The translations under genes were made by a program, and so were the position numbers. Of a stretch of 64,000 nt of DNA, positions 1 to 12,850 are shown in pieces. Position 1 is the stretch's first letter, and the number at the start of each line of letters is the position of its first letter. The stretch is from Pseudomonas sp. L5B5 (lineage in GTDB: Bacteria > Pseudomonadota > Gammaproteobacteria > Pseudomonadales > Pseudomonadaceae), in contig NZ_CP084742.1 of assembly GCF_020520285.1 (NCBI RefSeq), forward strand, positions 3,472,001 to 3,536,000, in the 5' to 3' direction. The notes under the pieces were generated by a model, which made no database searches, was not told where the DNA came from, and saw only the letters and a list, made by a program, of their open reading frames with translations.

Positions 1-381
1 GGTTTCGAGGACCACGCCTTCGCCACCCTGTCAGGCGGGGAAAAACAGCGGGTGATCCTGGCCCGGGCCCTGGCCCAGCAACCGCAATTGCTGATTCTCG
101 ACGAACCGACCAACCACCTCGACCCGCGCTACCAGCTGGAGCTGCTGCAACGGGTCAAGCGCCTGGGCATCGGCACCCTGGCCAGCATCCATGACCTGAA
201 CCTGGCCGCGGCCTTCTGCGATCGCCTGTACGTCCTCGACCACGGACGCATCGTCGCCAGCGGCACCCCTGGCGAGGTGCTCACCGCCGAACTGCTGCGC
301 AAGGTCTTCGGCGTCGAAGCCCTGATCGATGCCCATCCCCTGTCCGGCTACCCACGAATCACCTGGATCACCCAACCATGA
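1..381 (+). CDS. ABC transporter ATP-binding protein, FecE/BtuD type (5' end outside window)
   Basis: This is the C-terminal ~126 residues of a cytoplasmic ATPase for an iron-siderophore or cobalamin type importer. The reading frame is open from base 1. It carries the ABC signature LSGGEKQR, the Walker B and D-loop segment [12 protein letters not shown], and the H-loop histidine in SIHDLNLA. Walker A lies upstream of the window. The stop overlaps the start of the binding-protein gene (ATGA at 378-381), so the genes are translationally coupled. The order ATPase, binding protein, permease defines one importer. The substrate cannot be read from this fragment; ferric chelate or corrinoid are the family options. 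Confidence 0.93.
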   Translation, partial: GFEDHAFATLSGGEKQRVILARALAQQPQLLILDEPTNHLDPRYQLELLQRVKRLGIGTLASIHDLNLAAAFCDRLYVLDHGRIVASGTPGEVLTAELLRKVFGVEALIDAHPLSGYPRITWITQP

Positions 382-1337
382 CCTTGCGCTCCCTGCTTCG
401 CTCCAGCCTGCTCCTGGCCCTGTCACTGGGGGCCGCCCAGGCCTTCGCCGAGGCCACCCGCTATCCATTGACGATCACCAGCTGCAACCGCGAAGTGACC
501 TTCAAGCAAGCACCGAAACACGCCCTCAGCCATGACATCAACATGACCCAGATGATGCTCGCCCTGGGGCTCAAATCGCACATGGTGGGCTATAGCGGGA
601 TCAGCGGCTGGAAGGCCGTGACCCCGCAGATGAGCGCCCTGCTGGACGGCCTGCCGGAGCTGGCGGCCAAGTACCCGTCGGTGGAGACCCTGCTCAATGC
701 CAACGTCGACTTCCTGTTCGCCGGCTGGGACTACGGCATGCGCGTCGGCGGCGACCTCACGCCGCAGACCCTGGCGCCCCTGGGCATCAACGTCTACGAG
801 CTGACCGAATCCTGCGCCTTCGTGATGAAACGCCCGGCCGCCAGTCTCGACGACACCTACAACGACCTGCGCAACCTGGGCCGGATCTTCGACGTGCAGG
901 ACCGCGCCAATGCCCTGATCGCCCAGATGCAGGAGCAGGTGGCCCAGGTGCAACAGGACCTGCCCACGGAAAAACCCCGGGTGTTCCTCTACGACAGCGG
1001 CGAAGACCGGGCCATGACCTCGGGCCGCCTCGGCATGCCCCAGGCGCTGATCGATGCCGCCGGCGGGCGCAACATCCTCGAAGACGTCGAGGCCAGCTGG
1101 ACCCGCATCAACTGGGAGACCGTGGTCGAGCGCAACCCGCAAGTAATCGTCATCGTCGACTACAGCGAAGTCACCGCCGAGCAGAAGCAGCAGTTCCTGC
1201 TGGATAACCCGGCGCTGCAAGGGGTCGACGCGATCAAGAACCAGCGCTTCATCGTCATCCCCTACGTGCAGGCCACACCGAGCATCGACAACGTGCTGGC
1301 GGTGGAAACCCTGGCCAAGGGTTTCCACGGCGAATGA
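378..1337 (+). CDS. Periplasmic substrate-binding protein of FecB/BtuF type ABC importer
   Basis: A 319-residue exported protein. Residues 1 to about 25 form a signal peptide ([18 protein letters not shown], then a likely cut after AFA). The mature part has the two-lobed layout of the periplasmic-binding family used by ferric siderophore and cobalamin importers (PeripBP_2 type). It begins with a [13 protein letters not shown] strand and continues with the [17 protein letters not shown] segment typical of the family. There is no lipobox, so it should be soluble in the periplasm. It overlaps the ATPase gene upstream and the permease gene downstream (ATGA at 1334-1337), giving a tight three-gene operon. 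The ligand is unknown. Confidence 0.88.
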   Translation: MTLRSLLRSSLLLALSLGAAQAFAEATRYPLTITSCNREVTFKQAPKHALSHDINMTQMMLALGLKSHMVGYSGISGWKAVTPQMSALLDGLPELAAKYPSVETLLNANVDFLFAGWDYGMRVGGDLTPQTLAPLGINVYELTESCAFVMKRPAASLDDTYNDLRNLGRIFDVQDRANALIAQMQEQVAQVQQDLPTEKPRVFLYDSGEDRAMTSGRLGMPQALIDAAGGRNILEDVEASWTRINWETVVERNPQVIVIVDYSEVTAEQKQQFLLDNPALQGVDAIKNQRFIVIPYVQATPSIDNVLAVETLAKGFHGE

Positions 1338-2344
1338 GCAAGCATCGCTACAACTGGCTGCTGCTGATCCTCGGTGCCCTGCTCCTGGTTTCCTGCGTGC
1401 TGTCCCTGGGCTTCGGCCCGGCGCGGGTGCCGGTGGACGTGGTGGGTCGCATCCTGCTGCACAAGACCCTGGGCCTGGGCGCGGTGGACTGGAGCCCCGG
1501 CCAGGAACATATCGTCTGGTTGATCCGCGTGCCGCGCATGCTCCTGGGCGCCCTGGTAGGCGCCGGGCTGGCGCTGATCGGCGCGGTGCTGCAAGCGGTG
1601 ACCCGCAACCCGCTGGCCGACCCGCACCTGCTGGGCGTCACCTCCGGCGCCACCCTGGGCGCGGTGATCGTGGTCCTGCACGTGGGGCAAGTCATCGGCC
1701 TGCTGACCTTGCCCCTGGCCGCCTTCATTGGCGCCGTGGCGAGCATGATCCTGGTGCTGGGCATCGCCGCCCGCAGCGGTCGACTGGACAGCGATCGCTT
1801 GCTGCTGTGCGGGGTGGCGGTGTCGTTCGTGATGATGGCGGTGGCCAACCTGCTGCTGTTCATGGGAGACCACCGGGCCAGTTCGGCGGTGATGTTCTGG
1901 ATGCTCGGCGGCCTGGGCCTGGCGCGCTGGGAGCTGCTGGCGCTTCCCGCGGCCAGCGTGCTGCTCGGGTTGTTGCTGCTGCTGGGCATGGCCCGCCCGC
2001 TGAACGCCCTGATGGCCGGCGAACAGACTGCCGTGACCCTCGGCCTGAACGCGCGCAACGTGCGCCTGAAGGTGTTCCTGATCGCCTCGCTGATGACCGG
2101 GGTGCTGGTGTCCATCAGCGGCTCCATCGGTTTCGTCGGGCTGATGGTGCCGCACATCGCCCGGCGCCTGGTGGGCGCCGAACACCGTCGGCTGCTGCCG
2201 GTGTGCGTGCTGCTGGGTAGCCTGTTCCTGGTGTGGGTGGATGTGGCCGCACGGACCCTGATCGCCCCCGAGGACCTGCCCATCGGCGTGGCCACCGCGG
2301 CCATCGGCGGGCTGTTCTTCATCGGCCTGATGCGCCGGCGCTGA
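1334..2344 (+). CDS. FecCD-family ABC transporter permease
   Basis: A 336-residue inner-membrane protein with about ten hydrophobic segments, the normal size for BtuC/FecD/FhuB-half permeases. Family marks include RVPRMLLGALVGAGLALIGA near residue 70, the TRNPLADPHLLGVTSGA segment, and GFVGLMVPHIAR near residue 265, which is the coupling region that contacts the ATPase. It is the last gene of the importer operon and overlaps the binding-protein gene by four bases. A REPIN palindrome follows eight bases after its stop. The family is certain; the transported chelate is not. Confidence 0.92.
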   Translation: MSKHRYNWLLLILGALLLVSCVLSLGFGPARVPVDVVGRILLHKTLGLGAVDWSPGQEHIVWLIRVPRMLLGALVGAGLALIGAVLQAVTRNPLADPHLLGVTSGATLGAVIVVLHVGQVIGLLTLPLAAFIGAVASMILVLGIAARSGRLDSDRLLLCGVAVSFVMMAVANLLLFMGDHRASSAVMFWMLGGLGLARWELLALPAASVLLGLLLLLGMARPLNALMAGEQTAVTLGLNARNVRLKVFLIASLMTGVLVSISGSIGFVGLMVPHIARRLVGAEHRRLLPVCVLLGSLFLVWVDVAARTLIAPEDLPIGVATAAIGGLFFIGLMRRR

Positions 2345-2351
2345 GTGCAGT

Positions 2352-2424
2352 TGTAGGAGCGAGGCTTGCCCGCGATAGCGGTGTACCTGATGCGCCGCCA
2401 TCGCGGGCAAGCCTCGCTCCTACA
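2352..2424. repeat. REPIN, family A (GTAGGAGCGAGGCTTGCCCGCGA)
   Basis: Two inverted copies of a REP sequence beginning TGTAGGAGCGAGGCTTGCC flank a short spacer and form a long imperfect hairpin. The same unit recurs at 3915-3987 and, in the opposite arrangement, at 10911-10972. It fits the REPIN elements common in the P. fluorescens group. No RAYT transposase is present in the window. Confidence 0.85.
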
Positions 2425-2559
2425 CTTACCGCACACGGCCGCCAGCAGCACCAACCAAGCGCATTCGCCCGCACCAAAGACTCCCCACGGCCCCGCGATG
2501 GTGCGCCCGCCACCGCTCTTCCCTCCTCGTATCGCGGGTTTCGCGGCCCTTGGCCAACC

Positions 2560-2575
2560 CGGCACACCCCTTGCA
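2560..2575 (+). promoter_or_regulatory. Sigma-54 promoter for urtA
   Basis: CGGCACACCCCTTGCA matches the RpoN consensus TGGCACG-N4-TTGCA at 14 of 16 positions counting the free spacer. GG (2561-2562) and GC (2573-2574) are separated by exactly ten bases. Transcription would start near 2586, about 50 bases before the urtA start. NtrC-dependent, nitrogen-limited expression is the expected consequence; an NtrC site was not clearly identified. Confidence 0.7.
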
Positions 2576-2637
2576 AAACACCCTTCACTCGTTCGCATCT
2601 GCCTCTTAAAAAATCAAGAGCTCCTGGAGATCGCACA

Positions 2638-3903
2638 ATGAAGCGTCGTAGCTTGCTCAAGGCTTTCACCCTTTCGGCCTCTCTGGCCGCGATGGGCATG
2701 ACCTGGACCGCCCAGGCCGCCGAGACCATCAAGGTGGGGATTCTGCATTCGCTGTCGGGCACCATGGCGATCTCCGAGACCTCGCTCAAGGACATGGCGC
2801 TGATGACCATCGACCAGATCAATGCCAAGGGCGGGGTCAACGGCAAGCAACTGGAAGCGGTGGTGGTGGACCCCGCCTCCAACTGGCCGCTGTTCGCCGA
2901 GAAGGGCCGCCAGTTGCTGACCCAGGACAAGGTGGCGGTGGTGTTCGGCTGCTGGACTTCAGTGTCGCGCAAGTCGGTGCTGCCGGTGTTCGAGGAGCTC
3001 AATGGCCTGCTGTTCTACCCGGTGCAATACGAAGGCGAGGAAATGTCGCCCAACGTCTTCTACACCGGCGCCGCACCGAACCAGCAGGCGATCCCGGCGG
3101 TGGAATACCTGATGAGCGAGGACGGCGGCAGCGCCAAGCGCTTCTTCCTCCTGGGCACCGACTACGTCTACCCGCGCACCACCAACAAGATCCTGCGTTC
3201 GTTCCTGCACGCCAAAGGCGTGGCCGACAAGGATATCGAAGAGGTCTATACCCCGTTCGGCCACAGCGACTACCAGACCATTGTCGCCAGCATCAAGAAG
3301 TTCGCCGCCGGCGGCAGGACCGCCGTGATCTCCACGGTCAACGGCGACTCCAACGTGCCCTTCTACAAGGAGCTGGCCAACCAGGGCCTCAAGGCGACCG
3401 AGGTGCCGGTGGTGGCGTTCTCGGTGGGCGAGGAAGAACTGCGCGGCATCGACACCAAGCCGCTGGTGGGCAACCTGGCGGCGTGGAACTACTTCGAATC
3501 GGTGGAGAACCCGGTGAACCAGAAGTTCGTCGCCGACTGGAAAGCCTACGCCAAGGCCAAGGGCCTGCCGGGCGCCGACAAGGCAGTGACCAACGACCCG
3601 ATGGAAGCCACCTACGTGGGCATCCACCTGTGGGCCCAGGCGGTTGAGAAGGCCCAGTCCACCGACGTCGACAAGGTCCGCGAGGCCCTGGCCGGGCAGA
3701 CCTTCGCCGCCCCTTCGGGCTACACCCTGACCATGGACAAGACCAACCACCACCTGCACAAGCCGGTAATGATCGGCGAGATCCAGCCCGACGGTCAGTT
3801 CAACGTGGTCTGGCAGACCGAAGGACCGGTCCGCGCCCAGCCCTGGAGCCCCTTCATCCCGGGCAACGACAAGAAGCCGGACTACGCGGTCAAGAGCAAC
3901 TGA
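2638..3903 (+). CDS. urtA: Urea ABC transporter, substrate-binding protein
   Basis: A 421-residue periplasmic urea-binding protein. The chosen ATG follows CTGGAG at a normal distance; a much longer open frame upstream only reads through the intergenic region. The first 28 residues are a signal peptide with RRSLLK, which resembles a twin-arginine motif. The mature protein starts ETIKVGILHSLSGTMAIS and keeps the family segments GCWTSVSRKSVLPVFEE and LFYPVQYEGEE, which are diagnostic for UrtA rather than for amino-acid binding proteins such as LivJ. It heads the urtABCDE operon behind a sigma-54 promoter and is followed by a REPIN before urtB. Confidence 0.96.
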   Translation: MKRRSLLKAFTLSASLAAMGMTWTAQAAETIKVGILHSLSGTMAISETSLKDMALMTIDQINAKGGVNGKQLEAVVVDPASNWPLFAEKGRQLLTQDKVAVVFGCWTSVSRKSVLPVFEELNGLLFYPVQYEGEEMSPNVFYTGAAPNQQAIPAVEYLMSEDGGSAKRFFLLGTDYVYPRTTNKILRSFLHAKGVADKDIEEVYTPFGHSDYQTIVASIKKFAAGGRTAVISTVNGDSNVPFYKELANQGLKATEVPVVAFSVGEEELRGIDTKPLVGNLAAWNYFESVENPVNQKFVADWKAYAKAKGLPGADKAVTNDPMEATYVGIHLWAQAVEKAQSTDVDKVREALAGQTFAAPSGYTLTMDKTNHHLHKPVMIGEIQPDGQFNVVWQTEGPVRAQPWSPFIPGNDKKPDYAVKSN

Positions 3904-3914
3904 GCAGGACGTCA

Positions 3915-3987
3915 TGTAGGAGCGAGGCTTGCCCGCGATGGGGATGCACCTGATCCAACGCGGTCGCGAGCAAGCTTCGCTCCTACA
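3915..3987. repeat. REPIN, family A
   Basis: Inverted REP copies TGTAGGAGCGAGGCTTGCC and, on the other arm, GCAAGCTTCGCTCCTACA with two changes. The hairpin sits between urtA and urtB. In other operons such hairpins protect the upstream mRNA from 3' decay, which would favour high levels of the binding protein over the membrane components (inference). Confidence 0.82.
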
Positions 3988-4017
3988 AGGTTCTCTGTCG
4001 TATTCAAGGACGTGACC

Positions 4018-5511
4018 ATGTCACTGTATCGCCTGTTCCTGGTCTGCTTGCTGTCACTACCGATCGCCGCCCATGCCGGCGACGCCGAAGACTTCATCGC
4101 CGCCAATCCCACGCAACAGGCCAAGCTCCTGGAAAGCTGGGCCGCACAGCCTGATCCAGCACGCCTGGAAGTGCTGCTGAACCTGCAGCAGGGCCGCCTG
4201 GGTGATGGCGGTACCAAGCCTCTGCGTCTGAACAACCGCCTGCGCGGCCTGGTCGATGTCGCCCTGGCCAATCATCAGCTGTTGGCGGCTGATCCGGGCA
4301 CGCGCCTGGCCGCCGCCCGGCAATTGCAGAAAAGCGCCAAGCCGGCGCAATTGAAATTCCTCGATGCCCGACTGGCCGCCGAGCAAGACCCCGGTGTCCA
4401 CGACGCCTTGAGCCTGGCCCTGGCCAACCTGCAACTGGCGGACAGCACACCGGCCGTGCGCCTGGCTGCCGTGCGCCTGCTGGGCGAAACCGGTGAGCCG
4501 CTGGCCCGCACCCGCCTTGAAGCCCTGCTGGAACCCGGCGTCGAAGCCGATGCCGGGGTACACACCGCTGCCGAAACCAGCCTGGCCCAGGTCAAGCGCA
4601 AGCTGCTGGTGGGCGAAGTGCTGGGCCAGGCCTTCAGCGGCCTGTCGCTGGGCTCGATCCTCCTGCTGGCGGCCCTGGGGCTGGCCATCACCTTCGGCCT
4701 CCTGGGGGTGATCAACATGGCCCATGGCGAGATGCTGATGCTCGGTGCCTACGCCACCTACGGGGTGCAGTTGCTGTTCCAGCGCTACCTGCCCCAGGCC
4801 ATCGAGTACTACCCGTTGCTGGCCCTGCCAGTGGCATTCCTGGTCACGGCCGGGATCGGCATGGCCCTGGAACGCAGCATCATCCGCCATCTTTATGGGC
4901 GCCCGCTGGAAACCCTGCTGGCCACCTGGGGCATCAGCCTGATCCTGATCCAGACGGTGCGCCTGCTGTTCGGCGCCCAGAACGTCGAGGTGGCGAACCC
5001 GTCCTGGCTCTCCGGCGGCATCCAGGTGCTGCCCAACCTGGTGCTGCCCTACAACCGCCTGGTGATCATCGCCTTCGCCCTGGCGGTGGTGCTGCTGACC
5101 TGGCTGCTGCTGAACAGGACGCGCCTGGGGCTGAACGTGCGTGCGGTGACCCAGAACCGCAGCATGGCCGCTTGTTGCGGGGTGCCCACTGGCCGGGTGG
5201 ACATGCTCGCCTTCGGCCTGGGGTCGGGCATCGCCGGCCTGGGCGGCGTGGCCCTCAGCCAGATCGGCAACGTCGGCCCGGAACTGGGCCAGGGCTACAT
5301 CATCGATTCGTTTCTGGTGGTGGTGGCAGGCGGTGTCGGGCAACTGGCGGGCAGCATCATGGCGGCCTTCGGCCTGGGGGTCGCGAACAAGATTCTCGAG
5401 CCTGCGATCGGCGCCGTGCTGGGCAAGATCCTGATCCTGGCGCTGATCATTCTGTTTATCCAGAAGCGCCCCCAAGGGCTCTTCGCATTGAAAGGACGGG
5501 TGATCGACTGA
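4018..5511 (+). CDS. urtB: Urea ABC transporter permease with N-terminal periplasmic extension
   Basis: A 497-residue inner-membrane permease. ATG 4018 is preferred because AAGGA (4006-4010) lies seven bases upstream; a GTG at 4012 is too close. Residues 1-23 form a signal-like segment ending AAHAGD. Residues ~25-195 form an alanine- and leucine-rich helical extension with HEAT-like repeats (AVRLLGETGEPLARTRLEALL). From ~205 the LivH-type permease domain begins (SILLLAALGLAITFGLLGVINMAHG is the start region). The extension is normal for UrtB and separates it from LivH. The stop overlaps the urtC start (TGATG). Confidence 0.95.
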   Translation: MSLYRLFLVCLLSLPIAAHAGDAEDFIAANPTQQAKLLESWAAQPDPARLEVLLNLQQGRLGDGGTKPLRLNNRLRGLVDVALANHQLLAADPGTRLAAARQLQKSAKPAQLKFLDARLAAEQDPGVHDALSLALANLQLADSTPAVRLAAVRLLGETGEPLARTRLEALLEPGVEADAGVHTAAETSLAQVKRKLLVGEVLGQAFSGLSLGSILLLAALGLAITFGLLGVINMAHGEMLMLGAYATYGVQLLFQRYLPQAIEYYPLLALPVAFLVTAGIGMALERSIIRHLYGRPLETLLATWGISLILIQTVRLLFGAQNVEVANPSWLSGGIQVLPNLVLPYNRLVIIAFALAVVLLTWLLLNRTRLGLNVRAVTQNRSMAACCGVPTGRVDMLAFGLGSGIAGLGGVALSQIGNVGPELGQGYIIDSFLVVVAGGVGQLAGSIMAAFGLGVANKILEPAIGAVLGKILILALIILFIQKRPQGLFALKGRVID

Positions 5512-6586
5512 TGAACCAGCCTCTCTTGGTCACGGCCACCCAAAAGGCCGGCCCGAAAGTCACGATTGCCCTCGGCGCAACGGTGCTTGCGCTGTTGATC
5601 GCCCTGGCGCTGCTCTCGCTGCTACCGGCGGACAACCCGCTGCAGGTCTCGGCCTACACCCTGACCCTGGTGGGCAAGATCCTCTGCTACGCCATCGTCG
5701 CCCTGGCCCTGGACCTGGTCTGGGGTTATGCCGGGCTGCTGTCCCTGGGCCACGGCCTGTTCTTCGCCCTGGGCGGCTACGCCATGGGCATGTACCTGAT
5801 GCGCCAGGCCGCCGGGGACGGCCTGCCGGCCTTCATGACGTTCCTGTCGTGGAACGAGCTGCCCTGGTACTGGGCCGGCACCGACCATTTCCTCTGGGCC
5901 TTGTGCCTGGTGGTACTGGCCCCCGGGCTGCTGGCCCTGTTGTTCGGTTTCTTCGCCTTCCGCTCGCGGATCAAGGGCGTGTACTTCTCGATCATGACCC
6001 AGGCCCTGACCTTCGCCGCGATGTTGCTGTTCTTTCGCAACGAGACCGGTTTTGGCGGCAACAACGGCTTCACCAGCTTTCGCAGCATCCTGGGTTTCGG
6101 CATCACCGAGCCCGGCACCCGGGCCGTGCTGTTCCTGGCCACGGTGCTATTGCTGGTGGCCAGCCTGTACCTGGGCTGGCGCCTGGCCCAAAGCAAGTTC
6201 GGCCGGGTCCTGACGGCGCTGCGCGACGCCGAGAATCGCCTGATGTTCTGCGGCTACGACCCACGAGGCTTCAAGCTCTTCGTCTGGGTCCTGAGCGCCG
6301 TGCTGTGCGGCCTGGCCGGGGCCCTGTACGTGCCCCAGGTGGGCATCATCAACCCCAGCGAAATGTCCCCGACCAACTCCATCGAAGCCGCGGTGTGGGT
6401 GGCCCTGGGCGGGCGCGGCACGCTGATCGGCCCGCTGCTGGGGGCCGGCGTGGTCAACGGCATGAAGAGCTGGTTCACCGTGGCCTTCCCCGAATACTGG
6501 CTGTTCTTTCTCGGTGCGCTGTTCATCGGGGTGACCCTGTACCTGCCCAAGGGCGTGATCGGCCTGCTGAACAAACGAGGTGAACA

Positions 6587-6590
<4 letters not shown>
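5511..6590 (+). CDS. urtC: Urea ABC transporter permease
   Basis: A 359-residue LivM-type inner-membrane permease with 8-10 hydrophobic segments. The family motif DLVWGYAGLLSLGHGLFFALGGYAMG lies near residues 65-90, and the coupling region LRDAENRLMFCGYD is near residue 240. ATG 5511 overlaps the urtB stop, and the gene ends in an ATGA overlap with urtD (6587-6590), so subunit synthesis is coupled. Together with UrtB it forms the heterodimeric channel for urea. Confidence 0.95.
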
Positions 6591-7447
<857 letters not shown>

Positions 7448-7463
7448 TCCACCCACCCCTCAC

Positions 7464-7565
7464 TGTAGCCGCTGCCGCAGGCTGCGATCGGCCTCGAAGA
7501 GGACGCGCTCTGCAAGGCCTATGAAGGTCCTGCGGACCTTGTCACAGGCTGCGGCAGCGGCTACA
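7464..7565. repeat. REPIN, family B (GTAGCCGCTGCCGCAGGCTGCGA)
   Basis: The left arm TGTAGCCGCTGCCGCAGGC and right arm CAGGCTGCGGCAGCGGCTACA are inverted copies around a spacer that holds a second small hairpin (GGTCCTGCGGACC). It fills the gap between urtD and urtE. Its right end contains GCAGCGGCTACAGG, the same target core in which the IS110 element at 46367 is inserted. Confidence 0.83.
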
Positions 7566-7586
7566 GGTCATTGAAGGAGATCGGAC

Positions 7587-8285
7587 ATGCTACAGGTACG
7601 CAAGCTGCACCAGTACTACGGCGGGAGCCACATCCTGCGCGGGCTTTCGTTCGAGGCCAGGGTCGGCGAAGTCACTTGCCTGCTCGGGCGCAACGGGGTG
7701 GGCAAGACCACGTTGCTCAAGTGCCTGATGGGCCTGCTGCCAGCCAGAGAGGGCGCGATCACCTGGGAAGGCCGGGGCATCACCGGCGACAAGCCGCACC
7801 AGCGAGTCCATGCCGGGATCGCCTATGTGCCCCAGGGCCGGGAGATCTTCGCCCGCCTGACGGTGGAGGAGAACCTGCTGATGGGCCTCTCACGCTTCGG
7901 CGCGGCAGAAGCCCGGGAGGTGCCGGCCTTCATCTACGAGCTGTTCCCGGTACTGCAGCAGATGAAGCAACGCCGCGGTGGCGACCTGTCCGGCGGCCAG
8001 CAGCAACAGCTGGCCATTGGCCGGGCCCTGGCCAGCCGCCCGCGCTTGCTGATTCTCGACGAGCCCACCGAAGGCATCCAGCCGTCGGTGATCAAGGAGA
8101 TCGGCACGGTGATCCGCCAGTTGGCAGCCCGGGGCGACATGGCGATCCTGCTGGTGGAGCAATTCTATGATTTTGCCGCCGAGCTGGCCGACCAGTACCT
8201 GGTGATGTCCCGTGGGGAAATCATTCAGCAGGGCCGCGGCGAAAATATGCAGGCCGACGGTGTACACGGCCTGGTTAGGATCTAA
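7587..8285 (+). CDS. urtE: Urea ABC transporter ATP-binding protein
   Basis: A 232-residue LivF-type ATPase, the second nucleotide-binding subunit of the urea importer. It has Walker A GRNGVGKTTLL near residue 37, the signature LSGGQQQQLAIGRAL, and Walker [12 protein letters not shown] followed by the H-loop region LLVEQFYDFA. The ribosome site GAAGGAGA lies just before the ATG. It is followed after only 30 bases by ureD, so urea uptake and urease structural genes are probably one transcription unit. Confidence 0.95.
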   Translation: MLQVRKLHQYYGGSHILRGLSFEARVGEVTCLLGRNGVGKTTLLKCLMGLLPAREGAITWEGRGITGDKPHQRVHAGIAYVPQGREIFARLTVEENLLMGLSRFGAAEAREVPAFIYELFPVLQQMKQRRGGDLSGGQQQQLAIGRALASRPRLLILDEPTEGIQPSVIKEIGTVIRQLAARGDMAILLVEQFYDFAAELADQYLVMSRGEIIQQGRGENMQADGVHGLVRI

Positions 8286-8315
8286 TCTGTAGCCTGCTAA
8301 CAATAACGACCCAGC

Positions 8316-9155
8316 ATGAACTCATCTGCCACCACCGCCCTGTTCACTCCCAGCTGGCATGCCGAGCTGGAACTGGCCTATGCCCATGCAGGCGGCGCGA
8401 CGCGCCCGGTCCTGCGCCGCCACCAGGGCCCACTGCGGGTGCAGAAGCACCTGTACGCCGAAGGCCCGGATGTCTGCCAGCACATCATCGTCCACCCGCC
8501 CGGCGGCATTGCCGGGGGTGACCGGCTGGCTATCCACGCCCGTGTCGACACCGGCGCCTGGGCGCAACTGACCAGCCCCGGGGCGGCCAAGTGGTACCGC
8601 GCCAATGGCCCCGCCAGCCAGCGCCTGGAGTTGCAGGTCGCGCCGGGGGCGACCCTGGAGTGGCTGCCCCAGGAGACCATCGTGTTCAGTGCCGCCCAGG
8701 CCGAGCTGACCACCTGCATCGAGCTGCAGGGTGATGCCCGAGTGTGCTACTGGGACATCATTGCCCTGGGGCGCCCTGCCAGTGGCGAGCGCTTCGCCCA
8801 GGGGTACTTGCAGGCCCACCTGGACATCCGTCGCGATGGTCGGCCGCTGTGGCACGAGCGCCAGCGCATCGAGGGCGACGACGGCCTGCTGGAGTCTCCC
8901 GTGGGCCTGGACGGCCACCCGGTCTTCGCCACGTTGCTGATCACCGGCCAAGCCGAAGATGACCTGCTGGAGCGTTGCCGCGCCCTGCAACACCCGGTGC
9001 GCGGCGACCTGACACAACTGCCGGGCTTGCTGCTGGCCCGCTGCCTGGCCAGCGAGGCGCTGCACGCCCGGGCCTGGCTGATCGACCTGTGGCACCTGCT
9101 GCGCCCGGCCCTGCTGGGGCGGCCGGCCGTACCACCGAGGATCTGGAACACATGA
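8316..9155 (+). CDS. ureD: Urease accessory protein UreD
   Basis: A 279-residue cytoplasmic urease chaperone. With UreF and UreG it forms the complex on the apo-urease that delivers CO2 and nickel. Family landmarks are [18 protein letters not shown] near residue 30, [16 protein letters not shown] near 55, and [10 protein letters not shown] followed by [11 protein letters not shown]. The length is typical. It lies 30 bases after urtE and 43 bases before ureA. Its partners ureF and ureG are 33 kb away in this window. Confidence 0.95.
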   Translation: MNSSATTALFTPSWHAELELAYAHAGGATRPVLRRHQGPLRVQKHLYAEGPDVCQHIIVHPPGGIAGGDRLAIHARVDTGAWAQLTSPGAAKWYRANGPASQRLELQVAPGATLEWLPQETIVFSAAQAELTTCIELQGDARVCYWDIIALGRPASGERFAQGYLQAHLDIRRDGRPLWHERQRIEGDDGLLESPVGLDGHPVFATLLITGQAEDDLLERCRALQHPVRGDLTQLPGLLLARCLASEALHARAWLIDLWHLLRPALLGRPAVPPRIWNT

Positions 9156-9198
9156 ACCGCCCGCTCTTTTCCAACTGCCCAACGACGGACTGCCCACC

Positions 9199-9501
9199 AT
9201 GGACCTGACCCCTCGCGAAAAAGACAAGCTGTTGATCTTCACCGCCGGCCTGGTGGCCGAACGGCGCCTGGCCCGCGGCCTCAAGCTCAACTACCCGGAA
9301 GCCATGGCCTATATCTCCGCGGCGCTGCTGGAAGGCGCCCGGGACGGCCGCACCGTGGCCGAACTGATGCACTACGGCACCACGTTGCTCAGCCGCGAGC
9401 AGGTGATGGACGGTATCCCCGAGATGATCCCGGACATCCAGGTAGAAGCCACCTTCGTCGACGGCACCAAACTGGTCACCGTCCACCAACCCATCGCCTG
9501 A
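9199..9501 (+). CDS. ureA: Urease gamma subunit
   Basis: A 100-residue protein starting [21 protein letters not shown], the standard opening of UreA, with the conserved [19 protein letters not shown] segment. It forms the alpha-beta-gamma trimer with UreB and UreC. The gene is full length. It is followed after nine bases by a GNAT acetyltransferase gene instead of ureB, an arrangement I recall from P. aeruginosa. Confidence 0.97.
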   Translation: MDLTPREKDKLLIFTAGLVAERRLARGLKLNYPEAMAYISAALLEGARDGRTVAELMHYGTTLLSREQVMDGIPEMIPDIQVEATFVDGTKLVTVHQPIA

Positions 9502-9510
9502 GGCCGCGCC

Positions 9511-10887
<1,377 letters not shown>

Positions 10888-10910
10888 GGTGGGTTGCCTG
10901 TTCTGACGCC

Positions 10911-10972
10911 ATCGCGGGCAAGCCTCGCTCCTACAGGGGCGATCAACTGTAGGAGCGAGGCTTGCCCGCGAT
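10911..10972. repeat. REP pair, family A, arms in divergent order
   Basis: ATCGCGGGCAAGCCTCGCTC at 10911 and the inverted copy TGTAGGAGCGAGGCTTGCCC from 10948 are separated by only 12 bases. Compared with the copies at 2352 and 3915 the arms are swapped: the TACA ends face inward here and outward there. It lies between ureB and ureC. Confidence 0.8.
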
Positions 10973-11001
10973 AAAATCCAATTGAATCCCAAGGCCAGTA
11001 C

Positions 11002-12702
<1,701 letters not shown>

Positions 12703-12706
12703 CACC

Positions 12707-12824
12707 GTAGCCGCTGTCGAGCGCCAGCGAGGCTGCGCACGGGCGCGCAGCGGCCGCAAGAGAGGGGGACTGGCGAGGACTGCGTCCCCGGTCGCAGCTT
12801 CGCTGGTGCTCAGCAGCGGCTACA
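12707..12824. repeat. REPIN, family B variant
   Basis: GTAGCCGCTGTCGAGCGCC at the left and CAGCAGCGGCTACA at the right form the arms, with an inner inverted pair CAGCGAGGCTGCG / CGCAGCTTCGCTG. It separates ureC from the convergent cbpM. The right arm again holds the GCAGCGGCTACAGG core targeted by the IS110 element elsewhere in the window. Confidence 0.75.
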
Positions 12825-12850
12825 GGGATCGCGAAACGGCAAGCAGCGGG

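Noticed and set aside
2233..2637. N-terminal extension of urtA by 135 codons
   Set aside because: It runs through the REPIN and the sigma-54 promoter; the ATG at 2638 has a ribosome site and a signal peptide.
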